Counted from the first letter of the stretch, positions 1-9,020 are shown. The stretch is DNA of 64,000 bases from CAIUPE01 sp046091665 (GCA_046091665.1 JBJTCD010000122.1:14216-78215); one strand, 5' to 3'. Numbers and translations are program-made. The notes: generated by a model not told the origin, from the sequence alone.

Positions 1-1
1 G

Positions 2-571
2 GCGCGGATGAAGCTCGCAAGTGCTGCGCGCAACGAACTCGAAAAACATTATCTGCCGATAGGCCTTGATCATTTTGCTCTAGCTGATGATTTGATGGCT
101 TTGGCCTTGAAGGACCATCGCTTGCGGCGGAATTTTCAAGGTTACACAACCGATCAGGCAAGCACTTTGATCGCCATTGGTCCGAGCGCGATTGGTGCGA
201 CGGGTTGGGGTTACGCACAGAATGAAAGCGATCTTGATGCCTGGGCCACTGCCGTCAATGACGGGCGGTTGCCCGTCCATCGTGGATTGGTTCTCAGCGC
301 GGATGATCTTCTTCGTCGCGAAGTGATCGAAAAGCTCATGTGCGACATGGCCGTTGATCTCAAGAGCGTCGCCCACCATCACGGCGTTGATCCTGCGATC
401 TTCCTTGATGACCTTGATCGCTTGCAGTCTTTAACCCGCGACAGCCTTGTTCAGATTGAGGGATGGCGGGTGATCATTCCCCCAAATGCTCGCCTTGCCA
501 TGCGCAGCGTTGCCTCGGCCTTTGATACGTATTTGATGGAAGGTCAAAACCGTCACGCCGCCGCGGTTTGA
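2..571 (+). CDS. hemN: Oxygen-independent coproporphyrinogen III oxidase HemN, C-terminal part
   Basis: The reading frame is open from the left edge, so only the last about 190 residues of a protein usually near 450 residues are present. The family is a radical-SAM enzyme that decarboxylates coproporphyrinogen III in anaerobic heme synthesis. The visible part carries family-typical C-terminal stretches: GLDHFALADD, then RNFQGYTT, then a glycine-rich GPSAIG segment, then RRGV/LSADDLLRR-like text (here HRGLVLSADDLLRREVIEKL) and the helical HemN C-terminal domain. The radical-SAM CxxxCxxC motif would lie upstream, outside the window. The leftward lysE-type gene ends 6 bases downstream, so the two are convergent. 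Assignment to HemN is good; HemW-like paralogues lack this exact C-terminal domain. Confidence 0.88.
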   Translation, partial: ARMKLASAARNELEKHYLPIGLDHFALADDLMALALKDHRLRRNFQGYTTDQASTLIAIGPSAIGATGWGYAQNESDLDAWATAVNDGRLPVHRGLVLSADDLLRREVIEKLMCDMAVDLKSVAHHHGVDPAIFLDDLDRLQSLTRDSLVQIEGWRVIIPPNARLAMRSVASAFDTYLMEGQNRHAAAV

Positions 572-577
572 TCCTTT

Positions 578-1195
578 TTAGAGTGCTGCCATAACAACAG
601 CAACGATGGCTAACATCGTGCCCGTGATCCGATTGATTCGGCGGCGTGCGATTTTACTCGTAAAGAGAACACGGGCACGGCTTGCTGCCGATGCATAGAT
701 CATCAATCCCGTCGAAATCATGATCGCGATGGTGATTGTCAGAATGGCATAATCAACCAGAGTCAAAGTTGCGAGATCAAGCAGCGCTGGGAGAAGCGCT
801 GCAAAAAAAAGTATCGCTTTCGGATTGCTGATTGTGAGCGAATAGGTCGAGAGAAAAAGCGCCCATGGTGATTCCGATTGAGAGGGATCAGTCGCTCCCA
901 AATCTGTCGAGATCGGTGCGGTCCATAATCCGTAAGCGAGATAAATCAGATAGGCCGCGCCGCCATAGCGCACGAAAATCAATATTGGCGCATAGGCTTC
1001 GGCGAGTGCTGCGAGACCCGCAGCGGCAATGATGAATAACGTCAAATCACCAAAGATGAAGCCCGCGACAAAGAATGGCATGCCATGAAGGCCGCGTCCT
1101 AAAGCACGTGCAAAGATTGCGGCCAAGCCCGGTCCCGGTGTGATTACCGCGATGAAATAAGTGAGGGTGAAGATCAGATAATTTGAGATAGTCAT
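578..1195 (-). CDS. LysE/RhtB family amino-acid exporter
   Basis: A 205-residue integral membrane protein. The N-terminus reads YFIAVITPGPGLAAIFARALGRG, the PGP-containing first helix typical of the LysE/RhtB superfamily, and about six hydrophobic segments follow. Family members export amino acids or derivatives such as homoserine, threonine or lysine from the cytoplasm; the substrate cannot be read from sequence. Its ATG overlaps the recF stop codon (shared ATGA), so it is likely translated by coupling from the dnaN-recF message. That is an odd partnership of an exporter with replication and repair genes. No dedicated promoter is obvious. Confidence 0.85.
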   Translation of the reverse strand: MTISNYLIFTLTYFIAVITPGPGLAAIFARALGRGLHGMPFFVAGFIFGDLTLFIIAAAGLAALAEAYAPILIFVRYGGAAYLIYLAYGLWTAPISTDLGATDPSQSESPWALFLSTYSLTISNPKAILFFAALLPALLDLATLTLVDYAILTITIAIMISTGLMIYASAASRARVLFTSKIARRRINRITGTMLAIVAVVMAAL

Positions 1196-2367
1196 GAGAT
1201 AAAATCGACCTGTCCGTGCGATACGGCATAGCGTCGTGTTGCCTCTGGCATCAAGGAAAAAGAAGCCATATCCGCACCCGTCATAAAAACTTGCGAACCA
1301 AGCTGCGCCAAAGTGTCGAACAATGCGGTGCGTCGTTTCGGATCAAGATGCGCGGCAATCTCATCAAGAAGAATGATCGGCGCAATGCCGCTCACATCGG
1401 CAACGAGACGCGCATGAGCGAGAACAAGTCCGATCAGCAATGCTTTTTGTTCGCCGGTGGAAGCGCGTTCCGCCGCAACGGATTTCGGGCCATGAATGAC
1501 AATCAGATCGGAGGCCTGCGGTCCGATCAAGGCTCGGCCCGCTGCGCGATCACGTGGTCGTTGTGTTTTTAAAAGCGCACGAAACTCGTCTTCAACATCA
1601 ACAGCCGCACGATCAATGAGAGCGGTTTCAACCCAGCCCTCAAGTCGGATATCCGCCCAAGGAAAAGGCGACGTGTCATCGCGCATCGAATGAATCAATC
1701 CTGAAAGCCGTCCAATCGCCTCTTGCCGCGCAGCAGCAACCGCAATTCCCGTTTCAGCCACTTCGCGTTCAATCGCATCAAGCCAAAGAGGGTCGGGTGA
1801 AGGCTCTTCGAGCAATTTGTTTCGTGTTCTTAAGGCGCGCTCTAACCCGGAGACACGGCTTGCATGAGCCGGATCAAGCGCAAGCACCAATCGATCAAGA
1901 AAACGACGACGATCACCGGCTGGCCCTGTAAACAATCCATCAAAAGCGGGGGTAAGCCATACGAGGCGAAGATGATCGGTAAAATGATGTGCTGAGCCAA
2001 CGCTCGCGCCATTGATACGATAGCGTCTTTGTGACGAGTTATCTTCGTCCTGGATCTCAAGGCCTGTGCCTAAACGCCAGAGATCCTCATCATCCTGAAG
2101 TGTGAGGGACACAGCAAAAGATCCGGGCCCTTGTTCGCGCGCCATCTCTTCAAGATCAGCGCGACGCAAACCGCGTCCCGGGGTGAAAAGCGAAAGCGCT
2201 TCAAGAAGATTTGTTTTGCCTGCGCCATTATCGCCCACAAAAACAATCAATGATCCGTCAAGCGAGAGATCGAGCGCGGGATAAGAGCGAAACTCTTGTA
2301 AGAGAAGACGAGTGACGCGCGGTGTTCGATAGGACGAAGACGCGCGTCGAGAGTCTAAATCGGTCAC
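1192..2367 (-). CDS. recF: DNA replication and repair protein RecF
   Basis: A 391-residue SMC-like ATPase that helps load RecA at gapped DNA (RecFOR pathway) in the cytoplasm. The Walker A motif GDNGAGKTNLLEAL is near residue 45. A signature-like STGEQKALLIGLVLAHA lies around residues 305-320, and a Walker B-like PIILLDEIAAHLD follows. Length matches the family (about 360-390). The start is a GTG whose GTGA overlaps the dnaN stop codon, so translation is probably coupled to dnaN. An N-terminal extension of about 17 residues precedes the usual RLLLQEFRSY beginning. The order dnaN-recF is the classic bacterial replication cluster. Confidence 0.95.
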   Translation of the reverse strand: MTDLDSRRASSSYRTPRVTRLLLQEFRSYPALDLSLDGSLIVFVGDNGAGKTNLLEALSLFTPGRGLRRADLEEMAREQGPGSFAVSLTLQDDEDLWRLGTGLEIQDEDNSSQRRYRINGASVGSAHHFTDHLRLVWLTPAFDGLFTGPAGDRRRFLDRLVLALDPAHASRVSGLERALRTRNKLLEEPSPDPLWLDAIEREVAETGIAVAAARQEAIGRLSGLIHSMRDDTSPFPWADIRLEGWVETALIDRAAVDVEDEFRALLKTQRPRDRAAGRALIGPQASDLIVIHGPKSVAAERASTGEQKALLIGLVLAHARLVADVSGIAPIILLDEIAAHLDPKRRTALFDTLAQLGSQVFMTGADMASFSLMPEATRRYAVSHGQVDFIS

Positions 2368-3482
2368 ACGCGCATCGGCATCAGGACGTAAAGTGCGCTC
2401 GCGCCTTCGCGATCCTGAATCAAAGTGGGTGAGCCTGAATCGGCTAATTTGATTAATGCCGTGTCGCCATCGAGTTCAGACGCGATATCGAGGAGATAGC
2501 GCGCGTTAAAGCCAATCTCGAGTCCGGCCTGATCATAATCGACTTCGATTTCTTCAACCGCCGATCCCGATTCCGGATTGGTCACGGACAAAGTGAGCTT
2601 GCCGTCATTGACCGCTAATTTTACCGCGCGCGTGCGTTCCGATGAAATCGTCGAGACACGATCAACCGCTGCCATGAAATCTGCTTTTTCAACGGTGAGC
2701 AATTTATCATTCGCGGTGGGAATTACGCGTTGATAATCGGGGAAGGTTCCGTCGATCAATTTCGTTGTCAAAACCACTTCGCCGAGTGTGAGACGAATTT
2801 TTGCTGCCGAGACTTCGATCATGACATCGTCGCCACCGGCTTCAACCAGCTTCAAGATTTCATTGACTGCCTTGCGCGGCACGATGATGCCGGGCATGCC
2901 CGCCGAGCCTTGCGGAGCATCCGCTTCAACGCGCGCGAGACGATGACCATCGGTTGCGACGGCACGTAACATCGTGTGACCCATCACATCGATCGTGTGA
3001 AAATAAATCCCGTTGAGATAATAGCGCGTCTCTTCGGTTGAGATCGCAAATTGTGTCTTTTCAATCAGGCGCCGCAATTCAGCAGCTGGAAGGCTGAATT
3101 TGTGATCAAGCGTTCCCGCGGCCAGATCAGGAAAATCGCTGTCAGGCAAAGTCTGCAATGTGAAGCGCGAACGGCCCGCGCGAATGATCATCTGTGTCGC
3201 ATCGCCCGAATTATCGAGTGAGACTTGCGCACCATCCGGCAATTTGCGGACGATTTCGTAGAACATATAAGCGGGTACGGTCGTCGCGCCCGGCGTTCCA
3301 ATGTCAGCGGGAAACCGTTCGGTGACTTCAAGATCAAGATCGGTGGCTTTGAGATGCAGGCTGCCATCCGCCGCTTTGAGCAAAATATTGGAAAGGATCG
3401 GAATCGTGTTCCGCCGTTCAACCACGCGGTGCACATGGCCCAAAGACTTGAGGAGCGCTGCTTTTTCGACAGTGACTTTCAT
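2364..3482 (-). CDS. dnaN: DNA polymerase III beta subunit (sliding clamp)
   Basis: A 372-residue protein that forms the dimeric ring clamp tethering DNA polymerase III to DNA. It begins MKVTVEKAALLKSLGHVHRVVERRNTIPILSN, the usual start of domain 1, and ends VLMPMRV, matching the conserved PMR terminus. Length is normal (366-380). An AGG lies 6 bases before the ATG. It sits 162 bases downstream of dnaA on the same strand and overlaps recF by 4 bases. The dnaA-dnaN gap has no clear terminator, so dnaN may be read both from its own promoter and from dnaA. Confidence 0.97.
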   Translation of the reverse strand: MKVTVEKAALLKSLGHVHRVVERRNTIPILSNILLKAADGSLHLKATDLDLEVTERFPADIGTPGATTVPAYMFYEIVRKLPDGAQVSLDNSGDATQMIIRAGRSRFTLQTLPDSDFPDLAAGTLDHKFSLPAAELRRLIEKTQFAISTEETRYYLNGIYFHTIDVMGHTMLRAVATDGHRLARVEADAPQGSAGMPGIIVPRKAVNEILKLVEAGGDDVMIEVSAAKIRLTLGEVVLTTKLIDGTFPDYQRVIPTANDKLLTVEKADFMAAVDRVSTISSERTRAVKLAVNDGKLTLSVTNPESGSAVEEIEVDYDQAGLEIGFNARYLLDIASELDGDTALIKLADSGSPTLIQDREGASALYVLMPMRV

Positions 3483-3644
3483 CGCCGACCTAGCTGATTT
3501 CTGGAAGAGTGATCCCCGACGGATTTGTCAGGTTGTTGAACGTGCCAGATCGAGCAAAGGTTATGCAAGATAAACTGGCAAGAGAGCGCTTGTTTTCGCC
3601 CTCTGGTCCACAGAATTCCCCGCTTTTTATGCGAAAAACGGCGC

Positions 3645-5120
3645 TTAGTCCTGCAGCATCCGCTTCAAAAGCTCGACATCGTCGCGCAAGCCATTGTCAG
3701 CCGCCACCGCGCCTTCGATCTTCCGGACGGCATGGAGCACCGTCGTGTGGTCACGACCGCCGAAGCGACGGCCAATTTCCGGAAGCGACCGCAAAGTGAG
3801 AACCTTGGCGAGATACATCGCGATCTGGCGGGGCTTCACGACGCCTGCCGAGCGACGCGAGGAGAGAATATCCGCGCGGCTGACATTAAAATGGGTTGCG
3901 ACCAATTTCTGGATGTCTTCGATTTTGACTTTTCTCGGTTCGCGCGCGCGGATGAGATCGCGGATGGCAGCCTCGGCCGCTTCCACAGTCAAGGCGCCGC
4001 CTGTTAAAGTCGAATGGGCAAGCAAGCGATTGACCGCGCCATCAAGATCGCGACCATTTGAAACGATTGATTTTGCGACATAGGCAATCACATTCGCATT
4101 CACGTCGAAATTCGGCTGATGCTGTCTTGCACTTACGATGCGCGCTTCAATGATACGGATGCGGAGATTTTCATCAAGCGGTCCCATCTCGACAACAAGA
4201 CCACCAGCGAGACGCGACTTCACGCGCTCATCAAGACTTTCAAGATCTGAAGGTGGACGATCCGCCGCAATTACGATCTGACGACCTGAATCAATCAGCG
4301 CGTTTAGTGTGTGGCAGAATTCCTGTTGGATCGATTTGCCTTGCAAGAATTGAACATCGTCGATGACGAGAAGATCAATGCCTCTCAAACGCTCTTTGAA
4401 ATTGAGCGCCGTTTGCGCCTTCAAAGCGGCAACAAAACCATACATGAAACGATCAGCGGTCAGATAAATCACGCGACGGCCCTGCGCGATGGTTTCATGC
4501 GCGATCGCATGAAGAAGATGCGTCTTGCCGAGGCCAACGCCCGCGTGAATATAGAGTGGGTTATAGAGCGGTGCCTCACCAACGCCATTACCCGCAACAC
4601 GTTCAGCAGCGGCATGCGCCAGCTGATTGGATTTGCCGACCAAGAAATTTGCAAAGGTCAAACGACGATCAAGCGGGGCGCCGCCAAGGGAGTCGGTTTC
4701 GCTTGTTGTGACGCGTTCGGTCGGTGTAGCCGCGTCTGATGGCGCGCGGTCGATTTGAACGCGGTCGCGCGTTGTTACCTCTGTCGCTTGCGGATTTTGT
4801 GCTTTTTGGACGGGCTTCTGTGTGGCACTGCGAACCGTGATCACAACCTCAGAGAGGCCAATAAATTCTTCAAAAACGAGCGCACGCAAACGGTCGATAT
4901 AATGCGATTGGATCCAGCTTTTTAAGAACCGTGTCGGCACCGAAAGATGCGCTGTTTCACCGGAGAGCCCTGATAATTCGAGACGACCAAACCAGCTCGA
5001 AAAAACATCATCACCCAATTCGGCGCGCAAGCGGCGACGAACACGATCCCATGATGCGTCATGGTCCACGGTTTTAGCGATGGTCGGCTCAGCGGAGAGG
5101 AGAGCAGAAGAATGCGACAT
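3645..5120 (-). CDS. dnaA: Chromosomal replication initiator DnaA
   Basis: About 491 residues. An N-terminal domain (SWDRVRRRLRAELG) is followed by a variable linker (residues about 95-150). The AAA+ core has Walker A GVGLGKTHLLHA and Walker B DLLVIDDVQFL. The C-terminal domain IV DNA-binding signature is GGRDHTTVLHA. The protein binds DnaA boxes, melts the origin and acts as a cell-cycle transcription factor in alphaproteobacteria. I chose the ATG at 5120 because AGG lies 8 bases before it; an in-frame ATG at 5138 has no visible ribosome binding site but would add six residues. It is followed by dnaN and preceded by a long gene-free region that must hold its promoter. Confidence 0.96.
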   Translation of the reverse strand: MSHSSALLSAEPTIAKTVDHDASWDRVRRRLRAELGDDVFSSWFGRLELSGLSGETAHLSVPTRFLKSWIQSHYIDRLRALVFEEFIGLSEVVITVRSATQKPVQKAQNPQATEVTTRDRVQIDRAPSDAATPTERVTTSETDSLGGAPLDRRLTFANFLVGKSNQLAHAAAERVAGNGVGEAPLYNPLYIHAGVGLGKTHLLHAIAHETIAQGRRVIYLTADRFMYGFVAALKAQTALNFKERLRGIDLLVIDDVQFLQGKSIQQEFCHTLNALIDSGRQIVIAADRPPSDLESLDERVKSRLAGGLVVEMGPLDENLRIRIIEARIVSARQHQPNFDVNANVIAYVAKSIVSNGRDLDGAVNRLLAHSTLTGGALTVEAAEAAIRDLIRAREPRKVKIEDIQKLVATHFNVSRADILSSRRSAGVVKPRQIAMYLAKVLTLRSLPEIGRRFGGRDHTTVLHAVRKIEGAVAADNGLRDDVELLKRMLQD

Positions 5121-5138
5121 CAAACCAACCTGAACCAT

Positions 5139-5861
5139 AGAGAAACGAAGAGCGTTATTTCGGCTTTTTTTACGATCAACAAAATGAGCCGGTAGAGTTC
5201 GGTGTCTGGCTTTGTGCGGTCAAGATCCCGTTACAGGTTTCGTTCTCGTCAAAGACACCGTTCATTTTTACGCTTCCTTCTTTCACATCCCCATCATCCA
5301 AAACGCGATCAGATTCGATCTTGTCGTCTCGTATGATCCCTCCAGCGACGTTGGTAACGTCACCCGCACACACATGTCTCTCGCTTCGACAAAAGAAGAC
5401 CATACCCCAAAAGGAGTTGATCACCTCAACCATCAGGAGAGACCGTTCGCCGAAACCCGACGAACGAGAGGGACGTTACACACGCACCCGAGCCCACGCA
5501 ACGTTCAAAACTCAACCAGAAGTCGAAATCTATCTTAAAGACCGTGCTTACGACCCTACATTCAGCCCGTCTTTTGGTCCAACGCCTTGGTGTTATTAAG
5601 ATTTCTTTAATGACTGCGAACGCGCAAATTTTTTTAATTTTTTTTTCGCGTTCGTAGCGCCATGGCCGTTGCGGCCCATGATGACCGCTCGCTTTTTCCT
5701 TTATCGGCTAACGCATTGATTTTCAGTTATATTTTCTGACCACTTTTTGTCATCGCTTTGTCGCATGAACCAAATTTTGATGTCCAATGTGTCAAGCAAA
5801 AAATATTTGATGAGGTGAAATAAATCGCTTGCGATTGAAAGAAGAAACGCGATCAGAATTG
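5139..5861. other. Long gene-free region between rpsT and dnaA
   Basis: This is the largest non-coding gap in the window. It should contain the dnaA promoter at its left end. I see no convincing gene: the open frames here lack family resemblance and good ribosome binding sites. The left half is mixed composition; the middle (about 5600-5650) is strongly AT-rich with long T runs, flanked by an 8-bp inverted repeat. A second imperfect hairpin follows at about 5660-5680 (CATGGCCG..CGGCCCATG). I saw no near-consensus DnaA box, so I do not call an origin. Confidence 0.6.
5617..5654. repeat. Inverted repeat enclosing an AT-rich tract
   Basis: The arms CGAACGCG (5617-5624) and CGCGTTCG (5647-5654) are perfect complements. 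They enclose 22 bases made almost only of A and T. As RNA the hairpin would have a large unpaired loop. As DNA it would be an easily melted segment with GC-rich clamps. Function unknown. Confidence 0.6.
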
Positions 5862-5892
5862 AGAAACAAAAAAGCCCCGCTTCAGCGAGGCT
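5862..5892 (-). terminator. Rho-independent terminator of rpsT
   Basis: On the minus strand the sequence AGCCTCGCT-GA-AGCGGGGCT forms an 8-9 bp stem with one G-U pair (5873-5892). It is followed by TTTTTGTTT. It lies about 60 bases after the rpsT stop codon in the correct direction, a textbook intrinsic terminator. Confidence 0.85.
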
Positions 5893-5951
5893 CTTTTCAT
5901 TTTTTAGTTGTATCAAGAAATGTCTGTGCTGCAGGCGTTTCTTTCATTCGC

Positions 5952-6218
5952 TCACTTGGCTGCAGCGCTCGCGGCTTTCGCAAGACGCGACACTTTGCGT
6001 GAAGCGGTCTTCTTATGCATCACGCCCTTTTGAGCGGCGCGCATCAATTCCGGCTCGGCAAGTTTCAGCGCTTCCGAAGCGGCGGCCTTGTCACCAACCT
6101 TCAACGCTTCTTCGACCTTCTTTACGTAAGTGCGCACGCGTGAACGACGGCTGCGATTGACGGCCGTGCGGGCTTCAATTTTACGGGTGGCCTTTTTGGC
6201 CGATTTCGTATTCGCCAT
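5952..6218 (-). CDS. rpsT: 30S ribosomal protein S20
   Basis: An 88-residue basic protein, beginning MANTKSAKKATRKIEAR and containing RSRRSRVRTYVKKVEEAL and MHKKTASRKVSRLAKA. These are the hallmarks of S20, which binds 16S rRNA in the small subunit. Length matches the family. GAGGAC upstream of the ATG is a good ribosome binding site. A strong intrinsic terminator follows. Its position just upstream of dnaA on the same strand is common in Hyphomicrobiales. Confidence 0.97.
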   Translation of the reverse strand: MANTKSAKKATRKIEARTAVNRSRRSRVRTYVKKVEEALKVGDKAAASEALKLAEPELMRAAQKGVMHKKTASRKVSRLAKAASAAAK

Positions 6219-6371
6219 GTTAAGTCCTCAAGACAAAATCGATGCGTTCAACCCAGCGACGATCTCTTTTGTCTATGGTTTGAAATTCAACCGGACTGAG
6301 CTTCACAACTGATAGGCTGTCCGTTTCGTGGCGGGTCTCTTAGCGGCTCGGGCCTTGGCCGTCAATGACCC

Positions 6372-7172
6372 TCAGCCCGGAAATGGCATAAAGGCGAAGA
6401 GCCAATGGAGCGGATTGGCGGGATCTGCCAGCATTTTGATCGATAGCGCGCAGCAGGTGATGACGATCAGTGGGCGGATCAGACGTGCCCCTTGCTGGAC
6501 GGCAAGATGCGATCCGATCTGGGCGCCCGTGATCGAGGCAAGCCCCATGGCGAGACCCAAGGGCCAGTGAACCGCTCCGGCGATCGAATAGACGATCAGC
6601 GAGCCGAGATTGGAGCCGCCATTCAGGACCTTGGCCATGGCGGTCATCCGCGTGATGCCGAGACCCAGGAGGCCGATCAGGACAGCAGCATAGAATGATC
6701 CTGCCCCAGGGCCCAAAAACCCGTCATAGAGGGCGAGCGGCGGAATGATGAGGCTCAGAAAGACGGGCAGCGTCACCCGGGCTTTTCGGTCGGCATCGCC
6801 CACGCCCCGCATCAGGCCGAAATAGAGCGCCACGGTGATCAAAAGGATCGGAATCAGTGCCGCGATGACAACTTTTGAGAAAAACTGTATCAAAAGCGCG
6901 CCGCAACCCCCAAAAACAAGAGCAACGAGGCCCATTGGTATGCTGGCACGCCATTCAATGAGCCCCTTGCGTCCATAGGTGACGAGAGCCGAGACAATCG
7001 ACAATGTCCCCTGCACTTTGTTGGTAGCCACCGCGGTTACGGGATCGACCCCGGCAATTAGAAGGGCAGGGACCGTCAAGAGACCACCCCCTCCGGCGAT
7101 GGAGTCGATGAATCCGGCGAGGAAGGCGGTTCCCGTCAGAAGCGCGATCGTATCCCATTCAAGTCCTGACAT
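6372..7172 (-). CDS. TauE/SafE (TSUP) family membrane transporter
   Basis: A 266-residue protein with about eight hydrophobic segments. The N-terminal LTGTAFLAGFIDSIAGGGGLLTVPALL is the diagnostic repeat of the TSUP family, and the matching second-half motif is DGFLGPGAGSFYAAVLIGLLG. Members are proposed exporters or importers of sulfite, sulfoacetate or other organosulfonates across the inner membrane; the substrate here is not determinable. The ribosome binding site is weak. It lies 17 bases downstream of the enoyl-CoA hydratase gene on the same strand and is probably cotranscribed with it. Confidence 0.88.
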   Translation of the reverse strand: MSGLEWDTIALLTGTAFLAGFIDSIAGGGGLLTVPALLIAGVDPVTAVATNKVQGTLSIVSALVTYGRKGLIEWRASIPMGLVALVFGGCGALLIQFFSKVVIAALIPILLITVALYFGLMRGVGDADRKARVTLPVFLSLIIPPLALYDGFLGPGAGSFYAAVLIGLLGLGITRMTAMAKVLNGGSNLGSLIVYSIAGAVHWPLGLAMGLASITGAQIGSHLAVQQGARLIRPLIVITCCALSIKMLADPANPLHWLFAFMPFPG

Positions 7173-7189
7173 CGGAAATGGACCCGACG

Positions 7190-7963
7190 TCAGTTTTGAG
7201 AGAAACGCGGCGGCCGTTTTTCAACAAAGGCTGCCATGCCTTCCTTTTGATCTTCGGTCGCAAAGAGGGATTGGAAAAGCCGCCGCTCGACAAGGAGCCC
7301 TTCCGAGAGGCTGGTCTCAAAGGCGCGATTGATTGCTTCCTTGGCCATGAGGACGCTGGTGCGTCCTAAAGAGGCGATTTGATTGGCGGTCTTCAGCGCA
7401 TCCTCGATAAGATCAGCGGCAGGCACAATGCGGGCAACGAGGCCTGCGCGCTCGGCTTCCGCTGCATCCATCATGCGCCCTGTAAGGCAAAGCTCCATCG
7501 CTTTCGATTTACCAATCGCACGGGTCAAACGTTGCGAGCCACCAACGCCCGGAATGATGCCGAGTTTGATTTCCGGTTGTCCAAATTTTGCAGTATCGGC
7601 CGCCAGAATGAAATCGCACATCATGGCCAATTCACATCCGCCGCCTAAGGCAAAACCGGCGACAGCGGCGATGATGGGTTTGCGTTTCCGCGCAACCCGA
7701 TCCCATGAGGTGACAAAATCATCGAGATAGGTTGAAGGAAAAGTCAGATCCTTCATTTCTTTAATATCCGCACCTGCCGCAAAGGCTTTCTCCGAGCCTG
7801 TGATGACGGTCGCACCAATATCAGGATCACGCTCAAACGCATCGAGCGCTTGATCAAGCTCCGAGATCAAAAGACTGTTTAATGCGTTGAGCGCATCAGG
7901 GCGATGAAGGGTAATCAATCCAGCTTTGTCGCGCGTCTCGACCTTGAGGGTCTGATAGGACAT
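7190..7963 (-). CDS. Enoyl-CoA hydratase/isomerase family protein
   Basis: A 257-residue crotonase-fold protein. It carries the oxyanion-hole segments AAGADIKEM (near residue 65) and ALGGGCELAMMCD (near 105). PEIKLGIIPGVGG (near 140) holds the catalytic-type glutamate of true hydratases, so hydration of trans-2-enoyl-CoA in fatty or amino acid breakdown is the likely reaction. The ATG at 7963 is preceded by AAGGAGT 8 bases upstream; a GTG three codons earlier overlaps that site and is rejected. In several rhizobia this gene sits between mutM and rpsT, as here. Confidence 0.92.
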   Translation of the reverse strand: MSYQTLKVETRDKAGLITLHRPDALNALNSLLISELDQALDAFERDPDIGATVITGSEKAFAAGADIKEMKDLTFPSTYLDDFVTSWDRVARKRKPIIAAVAGFALGGGCELAMMCDFILAADTAKFGQPEIKLGIIPGVGGSQRLTRAIGKSKAMELCLTGRMMDAAEAERAGLVARIVPAADLIEDALKTANQIASLGRTSVLMAKEAINRAFETSLSEGLLVERRLFQSLFATEDQKEGMAAFVEKRPPRFSQN

Positions 7964-8057
7964 ATTTCGCACTCCTTATCGATACAGGACTGATCCACTC
8001 ATCACCACGTGACTGCTAGCGGCTTGTCGCATTTTGTTCAAGTATGCCAACGCTTTC

Positions 8058-8939
8058 TTATTTTTGACATTTCGGACAATAAAAGGTTGATCTTCCCGAT
8101 TGCACGAGTCTCTTAATGACGCCCCCGCATGATTTTGTGAGGCAGTTTTCACCTTCGCGATCATAAACGCGGAAGCGATGTTGGAAATATCCGAGTGATC
8201 CATCTGTTTGTGCGAAATCGCGCAATGAGGATCCGCCTGCTTCTACCGCTTCATTCAACACATCACGGATAATCTCAGCGAGTTCATCGGCTTTTTCTTT
8301 CATCGCACCGCGCACGGAGGAAAGTGTGCCCGCACGCCTTTTGGGTGAAAGCCCCGCGCGATAAAGCGCTTCGCAGACATAGATATTGCCAAGCCCTGCG
8401 ATCAAACTTTGATCGAGAAGCGCAGCCTTAAGCGGCGCTTTTTTTCCTTCAAACAGAGTGCGAATGCGATCTCCATTAAGTTCATTACCGAGCGGCTCAA
8501 GTCCCATGGATTTGAAAGGGCGCGAGGTTTCAATTGAATGGCGTGGCTGCAAATCCATAAAGCCGAAGCGTCGCGGGTCATTATATATAATGCGTGCGCC
8601 GCTCTCGAGATGAAAGACGACATGATCGTGAAGAGCCGTGCCGCCGGTATCATGATGAAAAACGCCCGGGCTTTGCTTTTGTGTGGGATCAATAATCGTA
8701 AAGCGGCCGCTCATGCCAAGATGCATGATCAGCACTTCGCCGGAAGAAAGATCGACGAGAAGATATTTGGCCCGCCGCCCGAGGCTTAAGACGCTCTGTC
8801 CTTCAAGCCGCTCCCGGAAGCGGGGCGGGAAGGGAAAGCGTAAATCCGGCCGGTTTTGCTCAACCCGCACGAGGCGCTGCCCGGTCATCACGGGCTCAAG
8901 CCCACGGCGTACGGTTTCAACTTCGGGCAATTCGGGCAT
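8058..8939 (-). CDS. mutM: Formamidopyrimidine-DNA glycosylase (Fpg/MutM)
   Basis: A 293-residue base-excision repair enzyme that removes 8-oxoguanine and nicks the DNA. The start at 8939 gives MPELPEVETVRRGLEP, so after Met removal the catalytic proline is residue 1 and the glutamate follows. GGAAGGA lies 7 bases before this ATG. A start 8 codons upstream would bury the proline and is rejected. The C-terminus has a zinc finger, C-x4-C then YCPKC. The first pair is wider than the usual C-x2-C. It is divergent from ubiE with about 80 bases between them. Confidence 0.96.
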   Translation of the reverse strand: MPELPEVETVRRGLEPVMTGQRLVRVEQNRPDLRFPFPPRFRERLEGQSVLSLGRRAKYLLVDLSSGEVLIMHLGMSGRFTIIDPTQKQSPGVFHHDTGGTALHDHVVFHLESGARIIYNDPRRFGFMDLQPRHSIETSRPFKSMGLEPLGNELNGDRIRTLFEGKKAPLKAALLDQSLIAGLGNIYVCEALYRAGLSPKRRAGTLSSVRGAMKEKADELAEIIRDVLNEAVEAGGSSLRDFAQTDGSLGYFQHRFRVYDREGENCLTKSCGGVIKRLVQSGRSTFYCPKCQK

Positions 8940-9020
8940 GGCGGGTCCTTCCGGCTCCGGCATAGCGTCTTGACGCGCGTTCCGCTATGGTCTTGATCGC
9001 AAAGGAAATCGAGGCGGTTG

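Noticed and set aside
3604..3612. TGGTCCACA in the dnaA-dnaN gap as a DnaA box
   Set aside because: Only 7 of 9 positions match TTATCCACA and it is isolated; too weak to call.
5212..5538. A 108-codon open frame on the plus strand in the gene-free region upstream of dnaA
   Set aside because: Composition is unlike the neighbouring genes, it overlaps other equally long frames, and no motif is recognisable.
5600..5660. AT-rich tract beside dnaA as the chromosomal origin
   Set aside because: No near-consensus DnaA boxes were found around it, and origins in this group are often away from dnaA. Kept only as a finding to test.
5701..5916. A 71-codon open frame on the minus strand with a hydrophobic stretch, downstream of rpsT
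   Set aside because: It runs across the rpsT terminator, has no ribosome binding site and no family resemblance.
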